Assembly (NCBI RefSeq): GCF_007830445.1
Contig: NZ_VLKR01000035.1
Span: forward strand, 1 to 58,525
Direction: 5' to 3'
DNA: 58,525 bases
Origin: Sphingobacterium siyangense
Lineage (GTDB): Bacteria > Bacteroidota > Bacteroidia > Sphingobacteriales > Sphingobacteriaceae
The translations under genes were made by a program, and so were the position numbers. Within the stretch, counting starts at the first letter, position 1; the number at the start of each line of letters is the position of its first letter. Positions 43,881 to 52,467 of the stretch are shown piece after piece. Under the pieces are notes generated by a model, which ran no database searches, had not been told where the DNA came from, and saw only the letters and a list, made by a program, of their open reading frames with translations.

Positions 43881-44384
43881 CTATCTGGCTTGCGCAGTTG
43901 CCAACATGCGGTTGACTTCATCGATCATTGATTTTGCTGCATCGTGCATCCGAGGGTTGCCTGCAAAATCTGCATCCAAAGTGATATGCTTGGACTTATC
44001 TTTATAGTTGAACTCTAAATAAAAACGTGGGACTTTAGAATTTGTTGAATCCTGCTGCCATTCAGGACCGGTCATATCAGTATCCAAGTTCCAAAAGCCG
44101 AGCTCCATTGCTTTGCGATGCAGGTATAATAAATCGTCTTTTGTAAATTTTACAGTATCGGTAATTAGAGAATCTTTTTTGTCTAAATATTTATAGATAC
44201 GTGTTTTTGAATTGTATTCGTTGACCATGTGGTTCGGCTCGCCATATTTGAATTCAATGGATTCAAAATCGGCAAAACGAAAAGGGGCATTTTTGATCAT
44301 ATTACTGTAGTAATAAACACAATACATCAAAAACGGCACAATAATACAAAGGCCCAAAAAAATCTTCTTACTCTTGATTGTCAT
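43881..44384 (-). CDS. Unrecognised membrane-anchored protein, 167 residues
   Basis: One N-terminal hydrophobic segment (about 8-27, IFLGLCIIVPFLMYCVYYYS) serves as an anchor or uncleaved signal. The rest is a compact mixed domain of about 135 residues with FADFESIEFKYGEP, LLYLHRKAMELGFWNLDTDMTGPEW and ITLDADFAGNPRMHDAAKSMIDEVNRML. I do not recognise the family. It is probably periplasmic. It lies downstream of the NlpC/P60 gene on the same strand, with 91 bp between, so joint transcription is possible. Confidence 0.7.
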   Translation of the reverse strand: MTIKSKKIFLGLCIIVPFLMYCVYYYSNMIKNAPFRFADFESIEFKYGEPNHMVNEYNSKTRIYKYLDKKDSLITDTVKFTKDDLLYLHRKAMELGFWNLDTDMTGPEWQQDSTNSKVPRFYLEFNYKDKSKHITLDADFAGNPRMHDAAKSMIDEVNRMLATAQAR

Positions 44385-44475
44385 TTCTATAAAATTTTGA
44401 CAAAAATAAGGATTTATACAGGGTATAAAAGTTTATATCAAGATATGACATAAAACCTACATGAAATTCACGCGT

Positions 44476-45048
44476 TTAGATATTGGGAGAGCCCGCGTCA
44501 ACAAAGGTCTTCGCATACCAACTGTCGGAAAGATCAGAGATAATAACACCTTTCCGTGTCGAAACATGAACGAACTTATTATTATGCAGGTATACACCAA
44601 CATGATCTATTCCATTTCGTCCGAAAGAAAAAAACACGAGATCTCCTTCTTCAAGTTTATCGACCTTTTTTCTCTTTACTATTCCTTCCATGTCACGCGA
44701 AGTCCGCGGCAAATTCCCTTTGTATACTTCAATATAGAGCAGATTAACAAATCCCGAGCAATCTACCCCCGATTTGGTCTGTCCACCCATACGATGCGGT
44801 ATCCCCATCCAATCGTCAATAAAGGAATAAAGGTGCGGATTTAGTTTTTTGGTACTCACATTGAGCAAGTCTGCATAATTGTCAAGTTTGGATCCCGAAA
44901 AAGTTTTTCCACGCGCTGAGCTCGCATCTGTCAAAACCGAACCATTGGAAGAATGTGTTTTGGAGCTAAGTACCTTTTTCTTCGTTGAACAACTGCTCAA
45001 AAATAGAACTGCACCTAAAAAGAAGATAAAATAAGATCTGACACCCAT
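44476..45048 (-). CDS. NlpC/P60-family (C40) cell-wall peptidase lipoprotein
   Basis: The 190-residue product has a lipoprotein signal with lipobox LSSC (Cys20). The C-terminal NlpC/P60 domain (about 70-190) shows the catalytic Cys97 in GVDCSGFVNLLY, the His in GIDHVGVYLHN, and NNKFVHVSTRKGVIISDL as third part. These enzymes cleave gamma-D-glutamyl-diamino acid bonds in peptidoglycan stems. Size and order are typical of small Spr/MepS-type hydrolases. It has its own promoter at 45092-45122. Confidence 0.93.
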   Translation of the reverse strand: MGVRSYFIFFLGAVLFLSSCSTKKKVLSSKTHSSNGSVLTDASSARGKTFSGSKLDNYADLLNVSTKKLNPHLYSFIDDWMGIPHRMGGQTKSGVDCSGFVNLLYIEVYKGNLPRTSRDMEGIVKRKKVDKLEEGDLVFFSFGRNGIDHVGVYLHNNKFVHVSTRKGVIISDLSDSWYAKTFVDAGSPNI

Positions 45049-45091
45049 GCTGTTCGATTTACGTTCTTGCTTAACAAACTTACTTGCATAA

Positions 45092-45122
45092 CAAACTTAA
45101 TTAAATTGCTGTTGAAATCCAA
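45092..45122 (-). promoter_or_regulatory. Promoter of the NlpC/P60 gene
   Basis: On minus, TTG (45122-45120), 20 bp, TAAGTTTG (45099-45092). A second TAAGTTTG lies 17 bp further down (45082-45075) without a -33 partner. Confidence 0.65.
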
Positions 45123-45196
45123 TAAATTTGCTTGCCCCCGGAGATTGCTTTTCTTGATAAGAACGTCAGATAAGAAAAAGAATTGTTCAGAAATCG

Positions 45197-45204
45197 TAAC
45201 TTTG
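45197..45204 (+). promoter_or_regulatory. -7 element of the EamA exporter gene
   Basis: TAACTTTG, 19 nt before ATG 45224; no -33 TTG at the normal distance. Confidence 0.4.
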
Positions 45205-45223
45205 ACGCCTAATTTATTTGAGA

Positions 45224-46120
45224 ATGGAAAAATTAAAAGGTGCATTAGCTGTCTTTTTAGGTGCGAGTAGTTTTGGGATACTATCAACGTTTGTTAAAAA
45301 AGCCTATGGTAAAGGGTTGAATTTAGGAGAGGTAACGGGAATTCAGGTATTGTTTGGCATGCTTATCCTTTGGCTTATCTATATCATCATCAAACTCTTT
45401 TCGGCAAAGTCATTTCACTCTTCAAGCAAGAAATCTTCATGGATCAAGATATTAATCAGTGGTACTTCGACCGGTTTGGTGAGCATTCTCTATTACAAAT
45501 GTGTACAGCTTGTTCCGGCTTCCTTGGCCATTGTACTGTTGATGCAGTATATTTGGATCGGTGTGCTGATTGAATTTATCTTTTTCAAGGCAAAACCTTC
45601 AAAAAACAACCTGATTGGCATCGGCATTGTACTCATTGCAACATTATTAGCGACTGGACTTATTGAAAAAGGCTTACAACAGCTCAACTTAACAGGTGTC
45701 TTATTTGGTCTTTTAGCGGCGACCGCCTATTCGGTCTTCATGATCGTCAACGGTCGTGTCGGCAATGACTATCACCCCATTCAAAAAAGCGCTATTATGG
45801 TAACGGGGGCCTGTATCATGGTCTTTACCTTATTTCCACCTGCTTATTTATGGAATGGTCAATTTGATGGTAACTTCCTTTATTTCGGCTTGATCCTTTC
45901 TCTATTTGGCACAGTCATCCCGCCTTTATTGTTTGCCTACGGCTTACCTAAAACAGGCTTCTCCTTAGGCGGAATATTGAGTTCGGCGGAGCTACCTGTA
46001 GCCACCTGTATGTCATTTTTTATACTTCATGAAAGTGTATCCACGATACAATGGCTCGGGGTGCTTTTGATCTTGGGTACCGTCATCTGGTTGAACGCAG
46101 CAAAGAGCAGTACGCATTAG
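45224..46120 (+). CDS. EamA-family (DMT) transporter
   Basis: The 298-residue product has ten membrane helices arranged as two EamA repeats (about 3-135 and 150-293). Typical parts are ALAVFLGASSFGILSTFVKKAYGKG, YYKCVQLVPASLAIVLLMQYIWIGVLIE (end of repeat 1), and AELPVATCMSFFILHESVSTIQWLGVLLILGTVIW (end of repeat 2). The family exports amino acids and other metabolites. Start at ATG 45224; TTG 45218 is less likely. Substrate unknown. Confidence 0.9.
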   Translation: MEKLKGALAVFLGASSFGILSTFVKKAYGKGLNLGEVTGIQVLFGMLILWLIYIIIKLFSAKSFHSSSKKSSWIKILISGTSTGLVSILYYKCVQLVPASLAIVLLMQYIWIGVLIEFIFFKAKPSKNNLIGIGIVLIATLLATGLIEKGLQQLNLTGVLFGLLAATAYSVFMIVNGRVGNDYHPIQKSAIMVTGACIMVFTLFPPAYLWNGQFDGNFLYFGLILSLFGTVIPPLLFAYGLPKTGFSLGGILSSAELPVATCMSFFILHESVSTIQWLGVLLILGTVIWLNAAKSSTH

Positions 46121-46220
46121 AGGTACCGATTTACTTCCGGTCAGATTTCAGCCGTCAATTTGATCAGAAATACAACAGCATACTGCAATCAATAGGGAAA
46201 TTTTGGAATTCTCTTTAGCG

Positions 46221-46257
46221 AAAAAAGGCAATCTTATGCGGGAAGATTGCCTTTTTT
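46221..46257. terminator. Bidirectional terminator between EamA gene and mtaB
   Basis: AAAAAAGGCAATCTT and AAGATTGCCTTTTTT form a 15-bp stem with a 7-nt loop; T-runs on both strands, between converging genes. Confidence 0.92.
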
Positions 46258-46297
46258 ATATGTTATAAATCTTAATATAGTATAACCCTTAAAAAGA

Positions 46298-47620
46298 TTA
46301 ATGTGTCAATGTCTCCGGAATTTCTTCTACTTCCACTTCACAGGAATCCGTTACGTCCATAAATTTAACCGGCACAACCTCATTCACCAATAATGGATCG
46401 TATAAGGTCCGTACTTTGACATAGTTTTTAGAAAAGCCATGCATATATCCATCTTTCTCATCGGCCTCAAACAAGACATCACCAGTCTCGCCAAGCTGTG
46501 ACTCATAAAAAGCACGGCGCTTCTTCTCCGAAAGGATATGCAACATTTTGCTACGGTCACTACGTTGAGCTCCCGGTACAGCACCGTCCATTTGAGCTGC
46601 AATCGTATTCTCTCTTTCTGAATAGGTAAAGACATGCAGATAAGAAATATCCAAATCGTTCAAGAAATTGTACGTGTCGATAAAGTCTTCACGTGTTTCT
46701 CCCGGAAATCCGACAATAACGTCAACACCAATACAACAATTAGGCATCAATGACTTGATAAATGCGACGCGCTCTGTGTAAAGTTCTCTTTTGTACCTTC
46801 TGCGCATTAAACTCAGAATTTTATTGCTTCCAGACTGCAGTGGCATATGAAAATGTGGAACAAAACGTTTTGATTGCGCCACAAACTCAATAATATCATT
46901 GGAAAGAAGATTAGGTTCTATCGAAGAAATCCGAATCCTGTCGATACCTTCGACTTCATCCAAAGCCTTTACCAAATCCAAGAATCGGTCTTCACGCTTA
47001 CCATCCCGAATACCAAAATCACCAATATTAACTCCCGTTAACACAATTTCTTTTACGCCTGAAGCTGCAATTTCTTCCGCTTGACGCACAATATCTTCGA
47101 TCTTACCCGAGCGGCTTCCGCCACGTGCCAAAGGAATCGTACAAAATGTACATGAATAATCGCACCCGTCCTGTACTTTTAGGAAGGTACGCGTACGATC
47201 GCCAATCGAATAAGCCGAGACAAATTGATTGGTCTCATCGATTGGACCATTATAAACGATCGTTTTTTCCTGTTTCGTCAAATCATTGATATGCTCAATT
47301 ATATTAAACTTTTCAGCTGCACCTAAGACCATATCCACTCCGGGAATCTCTGCAATCTCTTTTGGTTTTAGCTGCGCATAACAGCCAACAATCGTAATAT
47401 AGGCGTTGGGAGAGTGCTTTAATGCTTCCTTCACTACTTTTCTACACTTCTTGTCAGCATTATCCGTTACCGAACATGTATTGATTACATAAACGTCTGC
47501 ACGGCTATTGAACGCTGTAGTATCATAGCCCGCATCTTTAAATAAACGACCAATGGATGATGTCTCCGAATAATTCAGTTTACATCCAAGTGTATAAAAA
47601 GCTACTTTTTTATTCTCCAT
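46298..47620 (-). CDS. mtaB: tRNA (N6-threonylcarbamoyladenosine-37) C2-methylthiotransferase
   Basis: The 440-residue radical-SAM enzyme makes ms2t6A37 in tRNAs reading ANN codons. It has an N-terminal UPF0004 domain (about 4-110) with cluster Cys in FYTLGCKLNY, INTCSVTDNADKKC and IVGCYAQ, a radical-SAM domain with CxxxCxxC in DGCDYSCTFCTIP (about 145-157), the VEGIDRIRISSIEPNLL strand and VIVGFPGETREDF, and a C-terminal TRAM-like end. The LGCKxN form and the short length fit MtaB rather than MiaB or RimO. Start is ATG 47620; TTG 47632 overlaps the promoter. Confidence 0.9.
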   Translation of the reverse strand: MENKKVAFYTLGCKLNYSETSSIGRLFKDAGYDTTAFNSRADVYVINTCSVTDNADKKCRKVVKEALKHSPNAYITIVGCYAQLKPKEIAEIPGVDMVLGAAEKFNIIEHINDLTKQEKTIVYNGPIDETNQFVSAYSIGDRTRTFLKVQDGCDYSCTFCTIPLARGGSRSGKIEDIVRQAEEIAASGVKEIVLTGVNIGDFGIRDGKREDRFLDLVKALDEVEGIDRIRISSIEPNLLSNDIIEFVAQSKRFVPHFHMPLQSGSNKILSLMRRRYKRELYTERVAFIKSLMPNCCIGVDVIVGFPGETREDFIDTYNFLNDLDISYLHVFTYSERENTIAAQMDGAVPGAQRSDRSKMLHILSEKKRRAFYESQLGETGDVLFEADEKDGYMHGFSKNYVKVRTLYDPLLVNEVVPVKFMDVTDSCEVEVEEIPETLTH

Positions 47621-47629
47621 AATATTTTG

Positions 47630-47637
47630 CAAAATTA
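47630..47637 (-). promoter_or_regulatory. -7 element of mtaB
   Basis: TAATTTTG on minus, ending 9 nt before ATG 47620. Confidence 0.45.
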
Positions 47638-47887
47638 CATTTTTTTTCAGTAACCGCTCTTATCATTTTAAGTTTTGACTTTCTCGTTATAAGGATTTTC
47701 CTTAGTTTTGACTATCTTGAAAGGCTGAATGCACCGGCGGCTTATTACAGGCAAACGAAATTAGTCCGGACATGATGTATTCAAATATTCCCCGATTGAG
47801 AATCAGACACATAAAATAGCGCTATTCGTCCCTATCCAGTTCGATTATAGCCTTGATATTTAGTATTTAATAATTACTTTTTTACAG

Positions 47888-48709
47888 ATGAAACAATATT
47901 TAGATTTACTCAGACATGTATATACGAATGGTGTTGTAAAGACAGATCGTACTGGCACAGGTACCAAAAGTGTCTTTGGATATCAGATGCGTTTCAACCT
48001 TCGGGAAGGTTTCCCTTTGGTAACGACGAAGAAATTACACTTGCGATCCATTATACATGAGCTGATCTGGTTCCTTAAAGGTGAAACCAATATTCAGTAT
48101 CTCAAAGAAAATGGCGTAAGCATTTGGGACGAGTGGGCTGACGAACAAGGAAATTTAGGCCCTGTATACGGATCACAATGGCGCTCCTGGCCAACACCTG
48201 ATGGCCGCCATATCGACCAGATCACACAGGTGATCAACCAACTAAAAAATTCACCGGATTCACGCCGCATTATTGTATCGGCATGGAATGTTGCGGAAAT
48301 AGAGCATATGGCACTCCCTCCTTGCCATGCTTTTTTCCAATTTTATGTGGCGCCAGCACAGCCCGAAAAAGGCATCATGAAACCACAATTGTCCTGTCAA
48401 CTGTATCAACGCAGTGCGGATATATTCCTTGGCGTACCTTTCAACATTGCCTCTTATGCTTTGTTAACGATGATGGTCGCACAGGTTTGCGACATGGAAG
48501 CCGCAGCGTTTATCCATACTCTGGGCGATGCACACATCTACAGTAATCACTTCGAGCAAACGGAGCTCCAATTGAGCCGCGAGCCAAAAGCGCTACCACA
48601 GATGAAGATAAACCCTGAAGTAAAAGATATCTTTGAGTTCAAGTTTGAAGATTTTGAATTGTTAAACTACGAATCACATCCACATATCAAAGCTCCGGTT
48701 GCCGTTTAA
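47888..48709 (+). CDS. thyA: Thymidylate synthase
   Basis: The 273-residue enzyme converts dUMP to dTMP with methylene-tetrahydrofolate. Signature parts are RTGTGTKSVFGYQMRFNLREGFPLVTTKKLHLRSIIHELIWFLKG (about 20-64), catalytic Cys146 in ALPPCHAFFQFYV, QRSADIFLGVPFNIASYALL and HTLGDAHIYSNH. The extra few residues compared with the usual 264 lie at about 155-163 (VAPAQPEKGIMKP). The folA gene follows 65 bp later, the common pairing. Confidence 0.98.
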   Translation: MKQYLDLLRHVYTNGVVKTDRTGTGTKSVFGYQMRFNLREGFPLVTTKKLHLRSIIHELIWFLKGETNIQYLKENGVSIWDEWADEQGNLGPVYGSQWRSWPTPDGRHIDQITQVINQLKNSPDSRRIIVSAWNVAEIEHMALPPCHAFFQFYVAPAQPEKGIMKPQLSCQLYQRSADIFLGVPFNIASYALLTMMVAQVCDMEAAAFIHTLGDAHIYSNHFEQTELQLSREPKALPQMKINPEVKDIFEFKFEDFELLNYESHPHIKAPVAV

Positions 48710-48774
48710 CAATGAAGGCACCTAATTTTGTAACAACATTATTTTAGCGGACGAATAATCACATTATATCAAAA

Positions 48775-49269
48775 ATGAGCAACCCAACGATCACATTAAT
48801 CGTAGCAGCGTCGGAAAACAATGCCATCGGAATCGACAACCAGATGCCTTGGCATTTACCCAACGACTTTAAATATTTTAAGAAAAATACCATTGCGCAT
48901 TCTGTCCTAATGGGCAGAAAGACTTTTGAGGCCATAAGCAAAGCTTTACCGGACAGAAGGAATATTGTCATCACGCGTAATGCGAATTTCCAGGGAGAAG
49001 ATATTGATGTAGCCAATAGTATTCAAGAGGCACTTTTATATTGCCGGGATGAACGCGAAGTGTTTATCATTGGTGGCGCAAACATTTATCAGCAAGCGCT
49101 ACCCTTGGCAAACAAAGTGCTTTTGACACGAGTACATACAACCCTAAAAGGAGATGCTTTCTTCCCTGAATTGCCTTCCGAAGAATGGGAATTAATTTCC
49201 TCAGATTCGCATCAGGCAGATGAGAAACATGCATTTGCTTATACCTTTGAAGTTTATTCGAGAAAATAA
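48775..49269 (+). CDS. folA: Dihydrofolate reductase
   Basis: The 164-residue enzyme regenerates tetrahydrofolate after thymidylate synthesis, using NADPH. Family parts: LIVAASENNAIGIDNQMPWHLPNDFKYFKKNT (about 8-39, acidic active-site residue Asp in PNDFKYF), VLMGRKTFEAISKALPDRRNIVITR (about 44-68), VFIIGGANIYQQAL (about 98-111). Length is normal. Confidence 0.97.
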   Translation: MSNPTITLIVAASENNAIGIDNQMPWHLPNDFKYFKKNTIAHSVLMGRKTFEAISKALPDRRNIVITRNANFQGEDIDVANSIQEALLYCRDEREVFIIGGANIYQQALPLANKVLLTRVHTTLKGDAFFPELPSEEWELISSDSHQADEKHAFAYTFEVYSRK

Positions 49270-49273
49270 TTCC

Positions 49274-49924
49274 ATGTTTACGAATATCAAAACGCAATAT
49301 CATGGGGCAAAAAGCTCCATGATCCTATTGACATTAAATTTCAGTTTTTTTCTACTGGGTACCTCGACCCAAGCTCTCGCACAATTTCGCCCGCCTACCA
49401 CAATACGAACTCCTGGCGGGAACGTTACTTTAGCAGGGTTGTATACCCCTCCACTCTATTCTTTCAATAGCGAACCGATAAGCAGTAGGTATAAATTTTA
49501 TATTGTTTTGAAAAATGACAGCACTGTTGTTGCAAAAACAAAAATAAAATTGAGAACCGCAACAGCACCCAGTGAAATATCCTGGCGGGAAAAAGGCAAG
49601 AAATATACAGTAACGCCCGATCAGACGAAAGAAATCTATCGGATAGATTATTGGAACAAGAAAATAAAAGGCATTCCACAGGACAGCTGTTGGTTATTTT
49701 TGGTCGACACTGTCAGTTATGAAAAGCGAATCCGCCGCTATAGCATGACCGCTGATATCAATCAGCCTGCCATATCGCATTTCAAGATGGAAAAGGCGAA
49801 GGAAATTTTACCACTGAAAAAAGAAACCTTGGAGCCTTATGTAGAGGGAAATGAAAAAGCAAAAAAACTCCTGTCAAAAAACAAATTGTTAAAAGCTATA
49901 GAAGAGCTTAATCTACAGGACTAA
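49274..49924 (+). CDS. Unrecognised secreted protein, 216 residues
   Basis: Start ATG 49274, 4 bp after the folA stop. A hydrophobic segment (about 16-36, ILLTLNFSFFLLGTSTQALAQ) forms a signal peptide; a later start at 49319 would give a more compact one. The mature part begins FRPPTTIRTPGGNVTLAGLYTPPLYSFNSEPISSRYKFYIVL and continues with short beta strands and a Lys-rich C-terminus (AKKLLSKNKLLKAIEEL). I do not recognise the family. The close spacing to folA and to the next hydrolase gene (28 bp) suggests one transcript. Confidence 0.65.
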   Translation: MFTNIKTQYHGAKSSMILLTLNFSFFLLGTSTQALAQFRPPTTIRTPGGNVTLAGLYTPPLYSFNSEPISSRYKFYIVLKNDSTVVAKTKIKLRTATAPSEISWREKGKKYTVTPDQTKEIYRIDYWNKKIKGIPQDSCWLFLVDTVSYEKRIRRYSMTADINQPAISHFKMEKAKEILPLKKETLEPYVEGNEKAKKLLSKNKLLKAIEELNLQD

Positions 49925-49952
49925 ACAAGCGCAACACTTTGATCTAAAGCAC

Positions 49953-51197
49953 ATGCACAAATACTTCATCTTAATTTTCACCCTATTCATGTCAGACGCA
50001 TACGCTCAGCAGATAGATACTGTTTACCTGGAAAAATTACTCCAAAGTCATCCTGATCTATTTCAAAACATATTAAGTCATCCGACGAAAAATGAGGTGC
50101 AGATTCTGTATACACAAATTGATCGTGACAAATCCAATAGGCCACATTTCAGATCTTATAGCTATCGACTGAATCCGAACTGGTATTTTTATCCCGCAAG
50201 TACAGTAAAGTTGCCGACAGCAATTCTGGCCTTAGAAAAAATCAACGACCTCCATCTAGCCGGTTTAACCAAAGATACTCCCCTCCGCATTGATTCTGCA
50301 TTTGAAAAGCAGACTAAGGTTCTTGTGGACGAGTCGGCAGCCAATGGTCTTCCCTCTGTTGCACAATACGTAAAAAAAATACTGTTGACCAGCGACAATG
50401 ATGCACAAAATAGACTGTTTGAATTTATTGGCCGTGCTGAACTGAATGCAAAACTAAAAAAATACGGCACCAAATACAGCCGTATCGTCAACCGTCTTGC
50501 CATTGGCGACAAAGGAATATGGGCCAAACACACCAATCCCATTACCTTTTACAATGGAAAAGATATCATCTACCAACAAGCGGCCCAATTCGACCCAAAA
50601 GACTATACCCTGAAGCTGGCCAATACACTTCAGGGGAAAGGTTATATGAACGATAAAGATGAACTTATTCATGAGCCCTGGAGTTTTGAGGGGCTTAATG
50701 TCTACGCACTAGAAGATCAACAGTTCATATTGAAGAAATTACTCTTTCCGGAAGCATTTCAGCCTAAAGAACGATTTAATCTAAAAAAGGAGGATTATGA
50801 CCTACTCTATGACTATATGTCGCGCTATCCCTTTGAATCGGATTTCCCGAAATATGATCCAACAGAATTTTGGCCAACGTATAGCAAGCTCCTTTTTTAT
50901 GGCCGTGAAAAAAATGCGACCTTAAATCCCAACATCCGGATCTTCAACAAGTATGGAGATTCTTATGGCTATAATATTGATAATGCTTATATCGTCGACT
51001 TTGAACATGGGGTAGAATTTATGCTCGCCGTTGTTGTGCAGTCCAATGAAAATGGCATCTACAACGATGGACGCTATGAATACGACACAGTAACCTACCC
51101 CTTTTTAAAGAATATCGGGCAGGTAATTTATCAGGAGGAATTGAAAAGGGTTAAGAAGTTTAAACCCGATCTATCCAAATTTGATTTCAGAAAATAA
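49953..51197 (+). CDS. Secreted class A beta-lactamase-related serine hydrolase
   Basis: The 414-residue product has a signal peptide (about 1-18). The serine hydrolase fold shows SxxK with Ser83 and Lys86 (PASTVKLPTAI) and an SDN motif at 147-149 (LLTSDNDAQNRLFEF). In place of the KTG triad there is Lys333-Tyr-Gly (NKYGDSYGYNID). This suggests a penicillin-interacting fold but not a true beta-lactamase; similar proteins are common in Bacteroidota and of unknown substrate. The middle part (about 190-300) is longer than in class A enzymes. A 20-bp-stem terminator follows directly. Confidence 0.8.
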   Translation: MHKYFILIFTLFMSDAYAQQIDTVYLEKLLQSHPDLFQNILSHPTKNEVQILYTQIDRDKSNRPHFRSYSYRLNPNWYFYPASTVKLPTAILALEKINDLHLAGLTKDTPLRIDSAFEKQTKVLVDESAANGLPSVAQYVKKILLTSDNDAQNRLFEFIGRAELNAKLKKYGTKYSRIVNRLAIGDKGIWAKHTNPITFYNGKDIIYQQAAQFDPKDYTLKLANTLQGKGYMNDKDELIHEPWSFEGLNVYALEDQQFILKKLLFPEAFQPKERFNLKKEDYDLLYDYMSRYPFESDFPKYDPTEFWPTYSKLLFYGREKNATLNPNIRIFNKYGDSYGYNIDNAYIVDFEHGVEFMLAVVVQSNENGIYNDGRYEYDTVTYPFLKNIGQVIYQEELKRVKKFKPDLSKFDFRK

Positions 51198-51198
51198 A

Positions 51199-51243
51199 AC
51201 ACACAAAAACGGCTTTCAATGTATGAAAGCCGTTTTTGTGTGT
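51199..51243. terminator. Long perfect bidirectional terminator
   Basis: The arms 51199-51218 and 51224-51243 are complementary over 20 bp with a 5-nt loop; the outer part contains T5/A5 runs. It lies between the serine hydrolase gene and the converging ddl. Confidence 0.92.
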
Positions 51244-51313
51244 CGCTATTGCGGCATATTTTTATCTACTTTGGGCAGAAGGCTGCTTGCTTCAAGGTAT
51301 TTTTGAAATAGAA

Positions 51314-52321
51314 CTATTTCGATTGTAAGGCTGTTTCGATCAACTCGCCGTAAAAATCCCCCTCCTTCATTCCAAAAGCCCGTACCTGCTGCGGAATAAA
51401 GCTTTGTGGAGTCTGCCCGGGAATGGTATTAATTTCGATAAAATAAAATTTATCGGTATCGTTTTCCAAAAAGAAGTCCACGCGAACCATACCTTTACAG
51501 TTCAATCTAACATAGATTTCTCTTAAAATACGCGCAGCACGCTCCTGCTGTTCGACCGTCAGGTCTGCCGGCGTAATCTCCTCGGTTAATCCAGGTACAT
51601 ACTTGGCTTCATAATCAAAAAATTCGCGTGTAGTCCGAACTTCTGTAGCGGGCAAAACAACAAGCTCGCCTTTTGAATTCCGAAAAATTCCCTCGGAAAA
51701 TTCGCGTCCAGTCACAAATTCTTCAACAATAACCTGTTTTCCTGTATTTTCCGCATCAAAAGCTTTGTCAATCGCTTCCTGCAGTTGTGCAGATTCCTTT
51801 ACTTTGGTCATTCCGATACTGCTTCCACCGGCATTAGGTTTCACAAAATAAGGGAGTGAAAGATTACTTTCGACGATTTTGAGTGCCTCCGGGCGTTGCG
51901 ATTCAAACAGTAGGACCGATTTTGCCAAATGCAACTCGGGAATATCCGATAAGATCGCTTTTGTATACCCTTTATTCATAGTTAATGCGGACGTCAAAGC
52001 ATCACATGAGGTATATGGAATATCTAACAAATCAAAATAGCTCTGAAGTCTTCCATCTTCTCCAGGCACACCATGCACCATAATAAAAGCTAAGTCAAAA
52101 GTCAAGATATCCCCATGCAATGGAAGGGTAAAATCAGCTTTTGAAATCGGATGACGCTTTCCGTCTAAATCTTCATAGTACCATGCTTCTTTGGTCACTG
52201 TAATCAAATATATATCGTATTTGTCGTGATCAAGTTGAGAATTGACGAAGGCAGAACTTTTAAAAGAAACTTCAGCTTCTCCTGTATAACCTCCAGTTAT
52301 TAATGCTATTTTTGCTTTCAT
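51314..52321 (-). CDS. ddl: D-alanine--D-alanine ligase
   Basis: The 335-residue ATP-grasp enzyme makes D-Ala-D-Ala for peptidoglycan. Family marks: KIALITGGYTGEAEVSFKSS at the start, IMVHGVPGEDGRLQSYFDLLDIPYTSCDALTSALTMNKGYTK (about 82-125), LPYFVKPNAGGSSIGMTKVKE (about 156-176), REFSEGIFRN, and VRVDFFLENDTDKFYFIEINTIPGQTPQSFIPQQ (metal-binding Asp, Glu and Asn). Start at ATG 52321; ATG 52363 adds 14 residues not found in the family. Confidence 0.97.
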   Translation of the reverse strand: MKAKIALITGGYTGEAEVSFKSSAFVNSQLDHDKYDIYLITVTKEAWYYEDLDGKRHPISKADFTLPLHGDILTFDLAFIMVHGVPGEDGRLQSYFDLLDIPYTSCDALTSALTMNKGYTKAILSDIPELHLAKSVLLFESQRPEALKIVESNLSLPYFVKPNAGGSSIGMTKVKESAQLQEAIDKAFDAENTGKQVIVEEFVTGREFSEGIFRNSKGELVVLPATEVRTTREFFDYEAKYVPGLTEEITPADLTVEQQERAARILREIYVRLNCKGMVRVDFFLENDTDKFYFIEINTIPGQTPQSFIPQQVRAFGMKEGDFYGELIETALQSK

Positions 52322-52342
52322 AAATTTTAGCGATTCGAATAG

Positions 52343-52350
52343 CAAATATA
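52343..52350 (-). promoter_or_regulatory. -7 element of ddl
   Basis: TATATTTG on minus, 21 nt before the start codon; it lies in a small palindrome AGCAAAT-ATA-ATTTGCT (52341-52357). No -33 TTG at 20 bp. Confidence 0.4.
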
Positions 52351-52467
52351 ATTTGCTATACACGGAAAAACGAATAATTTTGTGAGGAATAATTTTATTT
52401 AATCATTCTGCAAACTTGGCTTTAATATTGCGGTTCTATGCAGAATTAATTTTTATCAAACAGAGAA

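Noticed and set aside
49953..51197. Beta-lactamase resistance gene
   Set aside because: The KTG motif is not intact and the protein is longer than class A enzymes, so resistance should not be claimed.
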